From NCBI RefSeq assembly GCF_035987325.1, contig NZ_CP108488.1, positions 8,618,001 to 8,682,000 on the forward strand: a stretch of 64,000 bases of DNA. Direction: 5' to 3'. The notes beneath the pieces were generated by a model. The model ran no database searches, had not been told where the DNA came from, and saw only the letters and a program-made list of their open reading frames with translations. Position numbers and translations under genes: made by a program. Positions 16,434 to 25,175 of the stretch are shown here, piece by piece. This stretch comes from Streptomyces sp. NBC_01244. GTDB taxonomy: Bacteria; Actinomycetota; Actinomycetes; Streptomycetales; Streptomycetaceae. The number at the start of each line of letters is the position of its first letter. Within the stretch, counting starts at the first letter, position 1.

Positions 16434-17449
16434 CACACCGCCAGCCCGGCGAGCGCGGCCCGGCCCCGGGCGATGATGCCGGCCAGCTCCCGCTCGTGTT
16501 CGGGGGAGGCGTCCACGAGTGGCGGCCGGACGGGGCCCATGGCCAGCCCGGCCAGCCGGGCACCCGCTTTGACCAGGGAGACGGCGTAGCCCGGGGCGGC
16601 GTCGCGCAGAGCGACGAAGGGCAGGTAGAACTCGGCGAGCAGCACCCGCACCGCCTCGGAGTCACCGGCGCGCACCGCGCGGTGGAAGGCGGTGGCGATG
16701 TCGGGGGCGAAGCAGAGGACGGCCGAGGAGTAGCACTCCACGCCGATGGCCGCGTACGCCTGGACGGACAGCTCCGCCGTGGGCAGGCCGTTGAGGAAGC
16801 CGAACTCGGCGGCGCGCGGGTGGCCGCTGGTGCGGATGGCGGTGACCAGCCGGAGCATGGCGTCCACATCGCCCCGGCCGTCCTTGATCCCGGTGACGGT
16901 GGGGATGTCGAGCAGCGCCAGGGCGGCGGCCTCGTCGAGGACGGCGTTGGCCCGCTGGTAGACGGTGATGGGCAGTTCGGTGCCGGAGGCGACGTAGCGG
17001 ATGTGGCCGACGAGCCCGGCGGGCGTGGAGGCGATGAGGTACGGCGGCAGCAACAGCAGCCCGTCGGCCCCGCATTCGGCGGCGGTCACGGCGAACTCGC
17101 GGGCCATCCGCGGCCCGCCGCCGCAGCCGGCCACGACCGGCAGCCGGCCGGCGGCCACCCGTACGGCGGTGGCGACCACCTCGCGGTACTCGTCGGGCGA
17201 CAGCGCGGTGAACTCACCGGTGCCGCAGGCCACGAAGAGGCCGGCGGGACCGGCGGCGATCTGCTGCTCCAGGTGTGCGGCGAAGACGGCCAGGTCGACC
17301 TTGTCGTCGTGGGCGTCGTGAGCGGCCTGAGCGGCGAGGCCGTCGTGGCCGCCTCGGTCGTCTTCGCCGGCGTGCTCGTGGTGCCGGTCGTGCTCGTCGG
17401 TGCCGGTGAACGGGGTCAGCGGAAAGGACAGCAGCCCGTGCAGGCGCAT
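16433..17449 (-). CDS. kdgD: 5-dehydro-4-deoxyglucarate dehydratase with His/Asp-rich insertion
   Basis: This 338-residue class I aldolase-family enzyme converts 5-dehydro-4-deoxyglucarate to 2-oxoglutarate semialdehyde, CO2 and water. The Schiff-base lysine is in GIKDGRGD (about residue 188), the tyrosine is in ITVYQRANAV and the GTGEF loop is present. The ATG at 17449 has AAGGGGAACTC before it. Unusually, residues about 16-45 form a low-complexity, His- and Asp-rich insert (EHDRHHEHAGEDD) between the first strand PLTPF and the helix KVDLAVFAAHLEQ. Related enzymes have only a few residues there and are usually about 300-315 long. The following step, a semialdehyde dehydrogenase, is not encoded in this operon. 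Confidence 0.9.
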   Translation of the reverse strand: MRLHGLLSFPLTPFTGTDEHDRHHEHAGEDDRGGHDGLAAQAAHDAHDDKVDLAVFAAHLEQQIAAGPAGLFVACGTGEFTALSPDEYREVVATAVRVAAGRLPVVAGCGGGPRMAREFAVTAAECGADGLLLLPPYLIASTPAGLVGHIRYVASGTELPITVYQRANAVLDEAAALALLDIPTVTGIKDGRGDVDAMLRLVTAIRTSGHPRAAEFGFLNGLPTAELSVQAYAAIGVECYSSAVLCFAPDIATAFHRAVRAGDSEAVRVLLAEFYLPFVALRDAAPGYAVSLVKAGARLAGLAMGPVRPPLVDASPEHERELAGIIARGRAALAGLAV

Positions 17450-17481
17450 GAGTTCCCCTTGGGAGTGGGTGGGAGGGCGGG

Positions 17482-18330
17482 TCAGCCCTTGACGGCGCCG
17501 GAGGTCAGGCCGCGCATGAACTGCCGTTGCATGACGAGGAAGGCGATGACGCTGGGCAGCAGGGCGAGCAGTGCGGAGGCGAGCAGGACCCCCACGCCGA
17601 CCTGTTCGTCGGCGCGCAGGGTGCGCAGTGCGAGCGGCAGGGTGAACTGCCCGGCGTCGGTGGCGACGAGCAGCGGGAGCATGTACTGGTCCCAGATCAT
17701 GGTGAAGCCGAAGATGCCGATGACCCCGAGCGCCGGGCGGCACAGCGGCAGGATCACCGACCAGAAGATCCGGAGGTCGCCCGCCCCGTCGAGGCGGGCG
17801 GCTTCCTCCAGCTCGACCGGGATCTCCTTCATGAACTCCGCGGTGACCAGGATCGAGAAGGCCCAGGCCCCGACCGGGACGATCATTCCCCAGAGGCTTC
17901 CGGTCAGGGACAGGTCCGAGAGGACCAGGGACAGCGGGATGGCGAGGATCTCCTCGGGCAGCATCATCGTGGAGAGGATCAGCAGCAGGACCAGCCGTAG
18001 CCCGGGGAAGCGCTTGCGGGCCAGGGCGTACGCGGCCGAGATGCTGACCCCGATCTGGAGCAGCAGTCCGCCGCCCACCACGAGGAGGGAGTTGAGCAGG
18101 TACAGCAGTACGTCGCGTTCGAAGGCCGCCCGGAAGTTCTCCAGTGTCGGCCGGGTCGGCAGCAGGGTCAGCGAGGTGGGGTCGGTGGTGTGGTTGAAGG
18201 CGCTGGCCAGCAGGGCGAGCAGCGGACCGGCGAAGACCGTCACGAGCGACGCGTACAGCACCACCTTGCCGATGACCGCGGCCGGTCCGCGCCGCTCCTC
18301 CAGGCCGAGCGCGGTGTCGAGGCGGCTCAC
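17482..18330 (-). CDS. Carbohydrate ABC transporter permease, MalG type
   Basis: This 282-residue inner-membrane permease has six predicted transmembrane segments. The cytoplasmic EAA loop, EEAARLDGAGDLRIFWSVILPLCRP (about residues 185-210), docks the ATPase. Its GTG start (18330) overlaps the stop of the MalF-type permease (GTGA). It is the second permease of the uptake system in the uronate operon. As in many Streptomyces sugar importers, no ATPase gene is present, so a shared MsiK-like ATPase elsewhere probably drives it. The substrate is inferred to be a uronate, an aldarate or an oligouronide. Confidence 0.92.
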   Translation of the reverse strand: MSRLDTALGLEERRGPAAVIGKVVLYASLVTVFAGPLLALLASAFNHTTDPTSLTLLPTRPTLENFRAAFERDVLLYLLNSLLVVGGGLLLQIGVSISAAYALARKRFPGLRLVLLLILSTMMLPEEILAIPLSLVLSDLSLTGSLWGMIVPVGAWAFSILVTAEFMKEIPVELEEAARLDGAGDLRIFWSVILPLCRPALGVIGIFGFTMIWDQYMLPLLVATDAGQFTLPLALRTLRADEQVGVGVLLASALLALLPSVIAFLVMQRQFMRGLTSGAVKG

Positions 18331-19211
18331 CGGGTCGCCCCCTTCCCGGTTCCGGTCCGGGCCAGCCGGACGGCGAGCGTCAGGGTGACCGAGGCCGCGA
18401 GCAGAACCATCGACCCGGCGGCGGCGACGCCCAGCTCGTTCCGCTCCAGGCCGAGCTTGTAGATCAGCGTCATGAGTACCTCGGTGGAGCCGTCGGGTCC
18501 GCCGTTGGTGAGCAGGAAGATCTCGGTGAAGACCCGCAGGGAGCGGATCGCCGCGAGGGTGAACAGGATGGTGAAGGCCGGGCGCAGGGCGGGCAGGGTG
18601 ACGTGCCACAGCCTGCGCGGCACCCCGGCGCCGTCGGCGGCCGCGGCCTCGTAGAGGGTCCGGTCGACTCCGGCGAGCGCCGCGAGGAAGATCATCATGT
18701 CGTAGGGGGCTCCGCGCCACACGCCGACCGCCATGACCGACCACAGGGCGCTGTCCGGATCGTTGAGGAACTGTGAGGGCCCCACCCCCAGCCACCCGAG
18801 CAGGGTGTTGACCGCGCCGTCGGCTGCCGGGTGGTAGAGGATCCGCCACACCTCGGCGACCACCGCCATCGCGGTCACCGTCGGCAGGAACACGGCCGTC
18901 CGGATGATCCACAGCCGGCGGGCCGTGCCCTCCAGGAGCAGTGCGAGCACCAGCCCGAGCAGTACGGAGCCACCGGTCTGCCCGATCGCCAGCACGACCG
19001 TGTGCCCGATGGCGGCGAGGAAGGCCTCGTCCGTGACCACCTGCGTGTAGTTGGCCCCGCCCACCCACCGGTCGCCCAGGTAGGGGCGGACCTCGTGGAA
19101 GCTCATCTCGACCGCCCGCCACATCGGCAGGAACTTGAAGAGCGCGAACAGCAGCAGCGCCGGGGCGAGGAACAGCCAGGGAGTCGCCCGTCCCCGCCCC
19201 GGCAGCCGCAT
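18327..19211 (-). CDS. Carbohydrate ABC transporter permease, MalF type
   Basis: This 294-residue permease has an N-terminal membrane anchor (WLFLAPALLLFALFKFLP), further hydrophobic segments and the EAA motif YEAAAADGAGVPRRLWHVTLPALRP (about residues 190-215). The ATG at 19211 shares one base with the stop of the solute-binding gene (TGATG), so translation is coupled. It pairs with the MalG-type permease downstream in the inner membrane. Confidence 0.92.
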   Translation of the reverse strand: MRLPGRGRATPWLFLAPALLLFALFKFLPMWRAVEMSFHEVRPYLGDRWVGGANYTQVVTDEAFLAAIGHTVVLAIGQTGGSVLLGLVLALLLEGTARRLWIIRTAVFLPTVTAMAVVAEVWRILYHPAADGAVNTLLGWLGVGPSQFLNDPDSALWSVMAVGVWRGAPYDMMIFLAALAGVDRTLYEAAAADGAGVPRRLWHVTLPALRPAFTILFTLAAIRSLRVFTEIFLLTNGGPDGSTEVLMTLIYKLGLERNELGVAAAGSMVLLAASVTLTLAVRLARTGTGKGATR

Positions 19212-20557
19212 CAGGACCCCGCTCCCTGCTTCTCGAGCTCCGTGGAGAAGGCGCCGGCGAGCTTGCCGAGAACGGCCTCGGGGTGTGAACCGCAGTCGGC
19301 CACCATGCCGTTGAGGGCCTCGGCGGACGCCTGGCGGAAGGGCGTCCAGTCCTTCACGACGGGGGAGTAGCGGCCGGACTCGCGGTACACCTTGTCGAAG
19401 ACCTGCCAGCGGGTGTCCTGGCGTACCGCGGACAGCTTGACGGAAGGATTGACGGGCAGCCGGACCACATTGCCCGCGGTGTCCCCGGCCATGCCGGCGG
19501 TCTGCCCCTCGGCGCCGATGAGGAACTCGGCGTACTTCACCTGCCCCTTGGGGTTCCCGGAGCCGGCCATCAGGTACGTGTTCTCGCCCTCGGCGAGTAC
19601 GGAGCTCTTGCCGCCCGGTCCGGCCGGCAGCGGCAGGATCTCGTACGCGTCCTTGCCGAGCGCCTTGTCGAAGCGGGCCATGTTGTAGGGGCCGGTGAGG
19701 TAGATGCCGCCCTTGCCGGACTCGAACAGCGGGTGGGCCTGGGTGGTTTCGGTGGTCACCGCGCCCGGGACGACGCTCTTGGCGGCGCAGAACTGGTCCT
19801 TGAGCCGCCGGGCCGCCAGCAGGGCGCCCGGACCGTCGACGGCCGGCTTCAGGTCCTTGCCCGTGCCGGTGAAGTAGTCGCCGCCCGCCGACCACAGGAA
19901 GCTGGAGAAGTACCAGTCCAGGTAGCCGCGCTTGGTGGTGCCGGGGATGACGTAACCGTAGGTGTCGGCCTTGCCGTTGGCGTCCGGATCCCCGGTGGTG
20001 AAGGCGGCGGCCAGCGCGTCGAGCTGGTCCCAGTCGGCGGGGGGCGCGATGCCGAGCTTCTCCCGCCAGTCCTTGCGGACGAAGAGCGCGAAGGTCTGGG
20101 CGGAGAACGGCACGCCGTAGTACTTGCCGTCGGCGGCCTCGGCCGCCTCCCAGGAGCTGGGTATCAGCTGCTCGCCGCCCTGGATCTCCGACTTCCGCAC
20201 CTCGCGGACCAGGCCCTGCTTGACCAGGGTGCCGAGCTGAGCGGTGTCGTTGACGATCAGATCCGGGAGCTTCTTCTGCGCGGCGGCCTGCTGGAGCTTG
20301 GTCTCGAAGTCGTCGAACAGGGCGGTGACCTTGGCCTCGATGCCGGTGGCCTTGGTGAAGGCCGCGGCCAGGTCCTTGTGGGTCTTCTCGGTCGGTGAGC
20401 CGGGCGGCTTGCGGACCCAGATCTCCAGCGGCGCCTTGTCGTCACCACCGCCGGAGGCGTCGGCGCCGGAGTCCCCGCCGCAGGCGGTGAGGGTGGTCAG
20501 GGCGAGGAGGGCGGCCAGAGAGGCGGCCAGGGTGGTGGATGCGGCTCTGCGATGCAT
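19211..20557 (-). CDS. Solute-binding lipoprotein of the uronate/oligouronide ABC transporter
   Basis: This 448-residue cluster-B type sugar-binding lipoprotein is anchored outside the membrane. The N-terminus is a signal peptide ending in the lipobox LTAC (cysteine at about residue 26), followed by a Gly/Ser/Asp-rich linker. The mature part has typical features such as LEIWVRKPPGS and DGKYYGVPFSAQTFALFVRKDW. It is the first gene of the seven-gene leftward operon, which ends with uronate dehydrogenase. The ATG at 20557 is 119 bases from the divergent IclR gene. The substrate is inferred from the catabolic genes downstream. Confidence 0.92.
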   Translation of the reverse strand: MHRRAASTTLAASLAALLALTTLTACGGDSGADASGGGDDKAPLEIWVRKPPGSPTEKTHKDLAAAFTKATGIEAKVTALFDDFETKLQQAAAQKKLPDLIVNDTAQLGTLVKQGLVREVRKSEIQGGEQLIPSSWEAAEAADGKYYGVPFSAQTFALFVRKDWREKLGIAPPADWDQLDALAAAFTTGDPDANGKADTYGYVIPGTTKRGYLDWYFSSFLWSAGGDYFTGTGKDLKPAVDGPGALLAARRLKDQFCAAKSVVPGAVTTETTQAHPLFESGKGGIYLTGPYNMARFDKALGKDAYEILPLPAGPGGKSSVLAEGENTYLMAGSGNPKGQVKYAEFLIGAEGQTAGMAGDTAGNVVRLPVNPSVKLSAVRQDTRWQVFDKVYRESGRYSPVVKDWTPFRQASAEALNGMVADCGSHPEAVLGKLAGAFSTELEKQGAGS

Positions 20558-20676
20558 CGGATGATGATTCCCGTCTAGATATGTGGACAGGATCTGAGGA
20601 TCTGGTTGCTCTGCAAGGGGAAGTTAGCGTCCGCTACCATGCCGGTCAACAGCCGCGCAGAATTTGGAGGGTTCAC
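20558..20676. promoter_or_regulatory. Divergent promoter region between the uronate operon and its IclR regulator
   Basis: These 119 bases separate two divergent start codons and are clearly less GC-rich than the coding sequence around them (tctagatatgtggacag, gatctgaggatctggttg). IclR proteins normally bind such shared regions. A direct GATCTGAGGATCTG pattern at about 20590-20605 is the most operator-like element. No convincing -35/-10 pair could be fixed. Confidence 0.4.
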
Positions 20677-21456
20677 ATGCCCGGACCCGCGACGGATGTC
20701 GCCACCGTCAAATCCGCCGAGCGAACGGTGCGCATTCTGGAGGCACTTGCCTCCTCCGAGGACAAGCTCACGGTCACCGAGCTGCAGGAACGCCTGGGTT
20801 ACCCGCGCAGCAGCCTGCACGCCCTCGTCCGCACCCTGCGCGAGCTCAAGTGGGTCGAGGCGGACGAGACCGGCTCCGCCTTCGGCGTCGGCCCGCACGC
20901 GCTGCTCTCCGGCACCGCCTACCTCGACCGCGACCCGGCCCTGCCGTACGCGCACGCCGTGATGGAGGACCTCCGCGAAGAGACCGGCTACACCGTGCAC
21001 TTCGCCCGCCTCGACGACGCGTACGTGCTCTACCTCGCCAGTCGCGAGGCCCGCGGCAGCGCCCGCGCCGTCTCCCGCGTCGGACGCAGGCTGCCCGCCC
21101 ACCTGACCGCGCTCGGGCAGGCGCTCCTCGCCGACCTCACCACCGAGGAGGTGGACGGCGTACTGCCCACGAGGCTGGAGGCGTTCACCCCGAACACGGT
21201 CACCGAGCGCGCCGCGCTGCACGAGGAGCTGGCGCGCGTACGGGACCGCGGCTGGGCGCTGGAGCGGGAGCAGGGCACCTCCGGGGTCGCCTGTCTGTCG
21301 GCGCCCGTGCACTACCGGATCCCGGCCTCGGACGCGATCAGCTGCTCGATGCCGGTGGACGCCGCCACCGAGGAGGAGACGGAGCGCGTGGCACGGGCCG
21401 TGGTGGCGCACGCCACCGCCCTCGCCGCGACGCTCCGGCGCCACGGCATCAGATAG
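20677..21456 (+). CDS. IclR-family regulator of the uronate operon
   Basis: This 259-residue regulator has an N-terminal winged helix-turn-helix (AERTVRILEALASSEDKLTVTELQERLGYPRSSLHALV, shown by the helices at residues 10-50) and a C-terminal IclR effector domain. The effector domain has the HLTALGQALLA segment and the conserved CLSAPV and AISCSMPV strands. The ATG at 20677 is chosen because TTGGAGG lies 6 bases upstream. It is divergent from the uronate operon and very probably controls it with an aldarate or ketoacid as ligand. It ends in front of a strong terminator. Confidence 0.9.
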   Translation: MPGPATDVATVKSAERTVRILEALASSEDKLTVTELQERLGYPRSSLHALVRTLRELKWVEADETGSAFGVGPHALLSGTAYLDRDPALPYAHAVMEDLREETGYTVHFARLDDAYVLYLASREARGSARAVSRVGRRLPAHLTALGQALLADLTTEEVDGVLPTRLEAFTPNTVTERAALHEELARVRDRGWALEREQGTSGVACLSAPVHYRIPASDAISCSMPVDAATEEETERVARAVVAHATALAATLRRHGIR

Positions 21457-21469
21457 CGCCCGCGCAAGC

Positions 21470-21509
21470 CCCACCCGGCCCGGCCCCCACGGGGGCCGGG
21501 CCGGGTGGG
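21470..21509. terminator. Strong bidirectional terminator
   Basis: A perfect 19-bp inverted repeat (21470-21488 with 21491-21509) has a minimal loop. It lies between the convergent ends of the IclR gene (21456) and the beta-helix gene (21542). Confidence 0.85.
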
Positions 21510-21541
21510 TCGGCGGGTCAAAGGGGTAGTGGGTAAGCGGG

Positions 21542-23002
21542 TCAGGGGGTGACGGGAACGTTCGTCAGGCCCGTGCCCGCGTGGGTGACGGTATTGCCGG
21601 AGTGCACGACGTTCGGGTCGGTGGTGCACTTCGAGACCGAGGTGATCTTGATGGCGTAGGCGCCTGCGCCTCCGAGGTCCGAGGTGTTGCCGCGCCAGAC
21701 GTTGCCGCAGCCGTTGGCGAACGAAGGGGTCGTCGACGGGTTGTGCGTCTCGTAGCCGTTGGCGAAGGTGCCGGGCGGGGCGAAGGTCCCCGTGTTGTTC
21801 TCGATGAGGTACCCGACACCCTTGGCGTCGACCCAGGAGTCCGCCGAGTTCTGACCCGAGATCCCGGTCCCGTCGAACCTGTTGCCGCGGATCACCCCGC
21901 CCGTGGTGCCCTCCTTGATGTCGATGTGCTCCGCGGCCACGTTCGGGCCGATCCGGTTGTTCAGCACCTGGACCCGGTCCGAGCGGTCCACCCCGCCCTG
22001 GTTGCCGTGGCAGCCCCAGTTGGAGCCGGCCGAACCGATGTAGACGGCCTCCCCGTAGCCGGGCTGGACCAGACCGGTGTGCGTGATCGTGGAGTTCCGG
22101 ATCACGCCGTCGGAGGACGAGCGCCGGAAGTGCACCGCCTCGTCCTCGACGTGGTGGACCGAGAGCCCGTCGAGGGTGACGTGGTGGGAGTTGTCGAGGA
22201 CGACCCCCTTCTTGGAGTCCTTGACGGTGAAACCGGTCAGGTTCCAGTACGGGGCGTCGTACAGCCACAGTCCGTAGCCCGGGTCCCAGCCACCACCGGG
22301 CGCCGGACAGGCCGGCGCGGTGCCGGAGGGGCCGTCGTTCACCAGCACCGCGGCCGCCGGCCCGGTGAGCGTGACCGGCGCGGCGGCCGTACCCGCCCGG
22401 CGGGTCACGAAGGCACCCCGGTACTCCCCGGCCGCGAGCCGGATCGTCTGCCCGGGCTGCGCCGCCGCCAGGGCGCCCTGCAACTGGGCCGCGGTCGACA
22501 CGTCCACGACCGGCCCGCCCGCACCGGCGGGGGCGCCGTAGACCTCGAACTCCCAGAGGGAGTAGCCGTAGGCGGTGCCGCGTGCGGTGCCGTGCATGCG
22601 GATGTGGCGTCCGGTTCCGGTGAGGGTGAGGTCGTCGGTGGCGCCGTTGCCGGTGCTGGTGGAGTGGATGTCGGTCCAGTTGGTCCCGTCGTTCGAGGTC
22701 TGGATCTTGTAGGTCTTGGCGTACGCGGCCTCCCAGTTGAGCTTCACGCGGCTGATGGTGTGGGTCGTTCCGAGGTCGATGCGGATCCACTGCGGGTCCA
22801 CGCCTTCCGCACTGGCCCACCTGGTGCCGGTGTCTGCGTCCACCGCGAGCGAGGCCGGGAAGGCGCCCGTCTCCTGGGACGAGGCCGTCGTGGGCTTGCC
22901 GGTCGAGACCAGGCCGTCGGCGGCCCGCGCCTGGGGGAGGGTGATCAGGGAGGCGGACAGGAGGCCGGACAGGAGCAGCAGGACCGTTCCTCTTCTTCGC
23001 AT
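21542..23002 (-). CDS. Secreted right-handed beta-helix protein with discoidin (F5/8 C, CBM32-like) module
   Basis: This is a 486-residue secreted protein. A signal peptide (residues 1-27, ending ARA) is followed by a discoidin/CBM32-like carbohydrate-binding module (about 30-160). A parallel beta-helix domain (about 165-480) contains GLSVHHVEDEAVHFR, STITHTGLVQPGYGEAVYIG and AAEHIDIKEGTTGGVIRGN. The latter are typical of pectate-lyase-like and chondroitinase-B-like repeats. The likely role is lyase or hydrolase action on a polysaccharide outside the cell; the substrate is not clear. The ATG at 23002 has GAAGGAG 5 bases upstream. It lies 17 bases behind the GH8 gene, so the two form an operon. 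Its discoidin module is almost identical in DNA to that of GH8. Confidence 0.88.
   Translation of the reverse strand: MRRRGTVLLLLSGLLSASLITLPQARAADGLVSTGKPTTASSQETGAFPASLAVDADTGTRWASAEGVDPQWIRIDLGTTHTISRVKLNWEAAYAKTYKIQTSNDGTNWTDIHSTSTGNGATDDLTLTGTGRHIRMHGTARGTAYGYSLWEFEVYGAPAGAGGPVVDVSTAAQLQGALAAAQPGQTIRLAAGEYRGAFVTRRAGTAAAPVTLTGPAAAVLVNDGPSGTAPACPAPGGGWDPGYGLWLYDAPYWNLTGFTVKDSKKGVVLDNSHHVTLDGLSVHHVEDEAVHFRRSSSDGVIRNSTITHTGLVQPGYGEAVYIGSAGSNWGCHGNQGGVDRSDRVQVLNNRIGPNVAAEHIDIKEGTTGGVIRGNRFDGTGISGQNSADSWVDAKGVGYLIENNTGTFAPPGTFANGYETHNPSTTPSFANGCGNVWRGNTSDLGGAGAYAIKITSVSKCTTDPNVVHSGNTVTHAGTGLTNVPVTP
22526..22819 (-). repeat. 294-bp near-identical direct repeat, copy 1 (discoidin module)
   Basis: This stretch matches 24469-24762 with a single base difference (22594 G, 24537 A; His versus Tyr). 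It codes for most of the discoidin module of the beta-helix protein. The flanks diverge at once on both sides. Such identity points to very recent duplication or ongoing gene conversion. Confidence 0.95.
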
Positions 23003-23019
23003 GGCAACTCCTTCTCGGG

Positions 23020-25119
23020 TTACGGGACCCAGTGGTTGCCGGAGGCGGTGATCATGACCTGGAGCTGGATGCTCGCCGAGAAGTAGCTGCTGGTGTCGAT
23101 CGGGGCGGCCAGCATCTTGTTCCACAGCGCGTCCAGCCAGGCCTGGCTGCCCGGGTCGGTCATGGCCGCCAGTGCGAACGGGGCGAAGTACGCCGCCTCG
23201 CTCCCGGAGGAGAGCTGCGTGCCGTCGAGCTTGTAGCCGATGGCGATCTTGTTCGGGTCGCCGCCCGTCTTGGTCTTGATCCAGCTGTTGAGCTTGCGGG
23301 CCGACGCGAGGGACTTGGCGTCTCCGCTGGTCACCGCGTCGTCCGCGATGCGCCACGGGGTCCGGCAGGCGTTCCACCAGTAGGCGCCGTCGTTCGGGTC
23401 CTCGAGGACCTGGCCGGGGGCGGGCTTGGGGGTGGTGTTGGTGTTGACGACGAAGTCGGGCAGTAGTCCGGTGTTCGGCGCGTAGGAGGCCTGCAGGTTG
23501 GTGATCTGGTTCTGGTGCGCGGTGCGGACGGTGTCCCAGGCCGCGTCGCCGGTCGCGCTCCGGAAGGCCCGGAAGTGGTCGACCATCCAGTCCGAGGTGC
23601 GGGAGATGTAGTAGTACTGGTCGCCGGAACTGCTCCAGTCGCCCAGCTTCAGCAGGTTGGTGGACGGGTTGAGCTCGTCCTTCTTGATCGCGTTGATGTG
23701 CTTGACCGCGAGCGCCTTGTAGTCGTACGTGCCCGAGCTGCCCCATTGCTTGTCGGCGAGCAGCAGTCCGTAGGCGACGTCCATGTCGCCGTCGGTGGCC
23801 CCGTCACCGCCGTTGACGCTCCGGCAGGCGGTGTCCTGCTCCGCGGCGAGCAGGTTCGGATTGACCGACGAAGGGTGGTCGATCATCCACTTGGTCAGAC
23901 CGTCGAAGATCTTCTTCGCGTCCGGGTCGGCGCCGGCCATCGTCGCGGCGATCACCATGCCGTACCCCTGCGCCTCGGCCACGTACGGGTGGTCGGCGTC
24001 GGGGGAGATGACCTGGTACCAGCCGTTGCCGCAGTTCTGGCGGACGAAGGCGGACTTCCAGTTGGTGTAGTAGTCGACGGTCTTCTGGTCGAGGGTGCCC
24101 TGGGCGCCGGTCGGCTTCAGCGTGCCGGGGGCGTAGGGCCGGGCGTGGCTGCCGAACGGGACCGCGGGACCCGAGCCGCTCGCGGGCAGGGTGGTGACGC
24201 TGAGCGCGTTGCTCGCCGCGGAGGCGTTGCCCGCCGCGTCCCGTGCCCTGACGGTGTAGCCGTAGCTGGTGGAGGCCGTGAGACCGGTGTCCGTGTACGA
24301 GGTCCCGGTGGCCGATCCGACGCGCGCGGCGCCCCGGTAGACGTCGTACCCCGTCACGCCCACGTTGTCGGTGGCGGCGTTCCAGGCGAGCGAGACGCTG
24401 TTCGCGGTGGTGGCCGTCGAGCGCAGGCTGCCGGGGGTGCTGGGCGGGGTGGTGTCGGTGCCGCCGGAGGCGGGGGCGCCGTAGACCTCGAACTCCCAGA
24501 GGGAGTAGCCGTAGGCGGTGCCGCGTGCGGTGCCGTACATGCGGATGTGGCGTCCGGTTCCGGTGAGGGTGAGGTCGTCGGTGGCGCCGTTGCCGGTGCT
24601 GGTGGAGTGGATGTCGGTCCAGTTGGTCCCGTCGTTCGAGGTCTGGATCTTGTAGGTCTTGGCGTACGCGGCCTCCCAGTTGAGCTTCACGCGGCTGATG
24701 GTGTGGGTCGTTCCGAGGTCGATGCGGATCCACTGCGGGTCCACGCCTTCCGCACTGGCCCAGCGGGTCGCGGCGTTGGCGTCCACGGCCTTGCCGGCTT
24801 CGAAGCCGCTCGCTTCGGCCGAGGAGGCGGTCGCGGGCTTTCCGGTCGACACCAGCACCGGGGTGGCCTCGGCGGGGCCGGGGACCGTGCCCGCCGACTT
24901 CAGGAAGAGCGAGCCGGAGGTGTTGACACCGGCGGTGGCGCCGACGGCGGCCGGGGCCGCGGCCCCGGTTCCGGCGGCCGCGGCGGCCGGGGCGCTGAGC
25001 CCGGCGAGACCGAGGCCCGCTATGGCCGAGGCGGCGGCGACGAAGCCCGCCAGTGGGCGGTGCCAGTGGGGGCGGCGGCGGTCTCTGTGGGTGGAACGTT
25101 GCTGATGTGCTCGTGACAT
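23020..25119 (-). CDS. Secreted glycoside hydrolase family 8 enzyme with discoidin and fibronectin III modules
   Basis: This is a 699-residue secreted, modular hydrolase. It has a long signal peptide (about 1-50), a discoidin/CBM32-like module (about 88-220), a fibronectin type III domain (about 225-315; TPGSLRSTATTANSVSLAW) and a GH8 catalytic domain (about 325-699). The general acid is in EAQGYGM (about residue 386) and the conserved aspartates are in DGDMDVAYGLLLA (about 445). GH8 enzymes cleave beta-1,4 glucans, chitosan or xylan by inversion; the subfamily is not clear from motifs alone. The ATG at 25119 is the first gene of a two-gene operon, behind a 35-bp palindrome. Confidence 0.92.
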   Translation of the reverse strand: MSRAHQQRSTHRDRRRPHWHRPLAGFVAAASAIAGLGLAGLSAPAAAAAGTGAAAPAAVGATAGVNTSGSLFLKSAGTVPGPAEATPVLVSTGKPATASSAEASGFEAGKAVDANAATRWASAEGVDPQWIRIDLGTTHTISRVKLNWEAAYAKTYKIQTSNDGTNWTDIHSTSTGNGATDDLTLTGTGRHIRMYGTARGTAYGYSLWEFEVYGAPASGGTDTTPPSTPGSLRSTATTANSVSLAWNAATDNVGVTGYDVYRGAARVGSATGTSYTDTGLTASTSYGYTVRARDAAGNASAASNALSVTTLPASGSGPAVPFGSHARPYAPGTLKPTGAQGTLDQKTVDYYTNWKSAFVRQNCGNGWYQVISPDADHPYVAEAQGYGMVIAATMAGADPDAKKIFDGLTKWMIDHPSSVNPNLLAAEQDTACRSVNGGDGATDGDMDVAYGLLLADKQWGSSGTYDYKALAVKHINAIKKDELNPSTNLLKLGDWSSSGDQYYYISRTSDWMVDHFRAFRSATGDAAWDTVRTAHQNQITNLQASYAPNTGLLPDFVVNTNTTPKPAPGQVLEDPNDGAYWWNACRTPWRIADDAVTSGDAKSLASARKLNSWIKTKTGGDPNKIAIGYKLDGTQLSSGSEAAYFAPFALAAMTDPGSQAWLDALWNKMLAAPIDTSSYFSASIQLQVMITASGNHWVP
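24469..24762 (-). repeat. 294-bp near-identical direct repeat, copy 2 (discoidin module)
   Basis: This is the partner of 22526-22819, offset by 1943 bp, in the GH8 gene, with one mismatch. Recombination between the copies would fuse the GH8 N-terminus to the beta-helix domain and delete 1.9 kb. Confidence 0.95.
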
Positions 25120-25175
25120 CGGGCGTCCTCGGGTGAGTGCTGCGCGAGTGGGGGGAGTGCTCGGTTCGAAGCATC

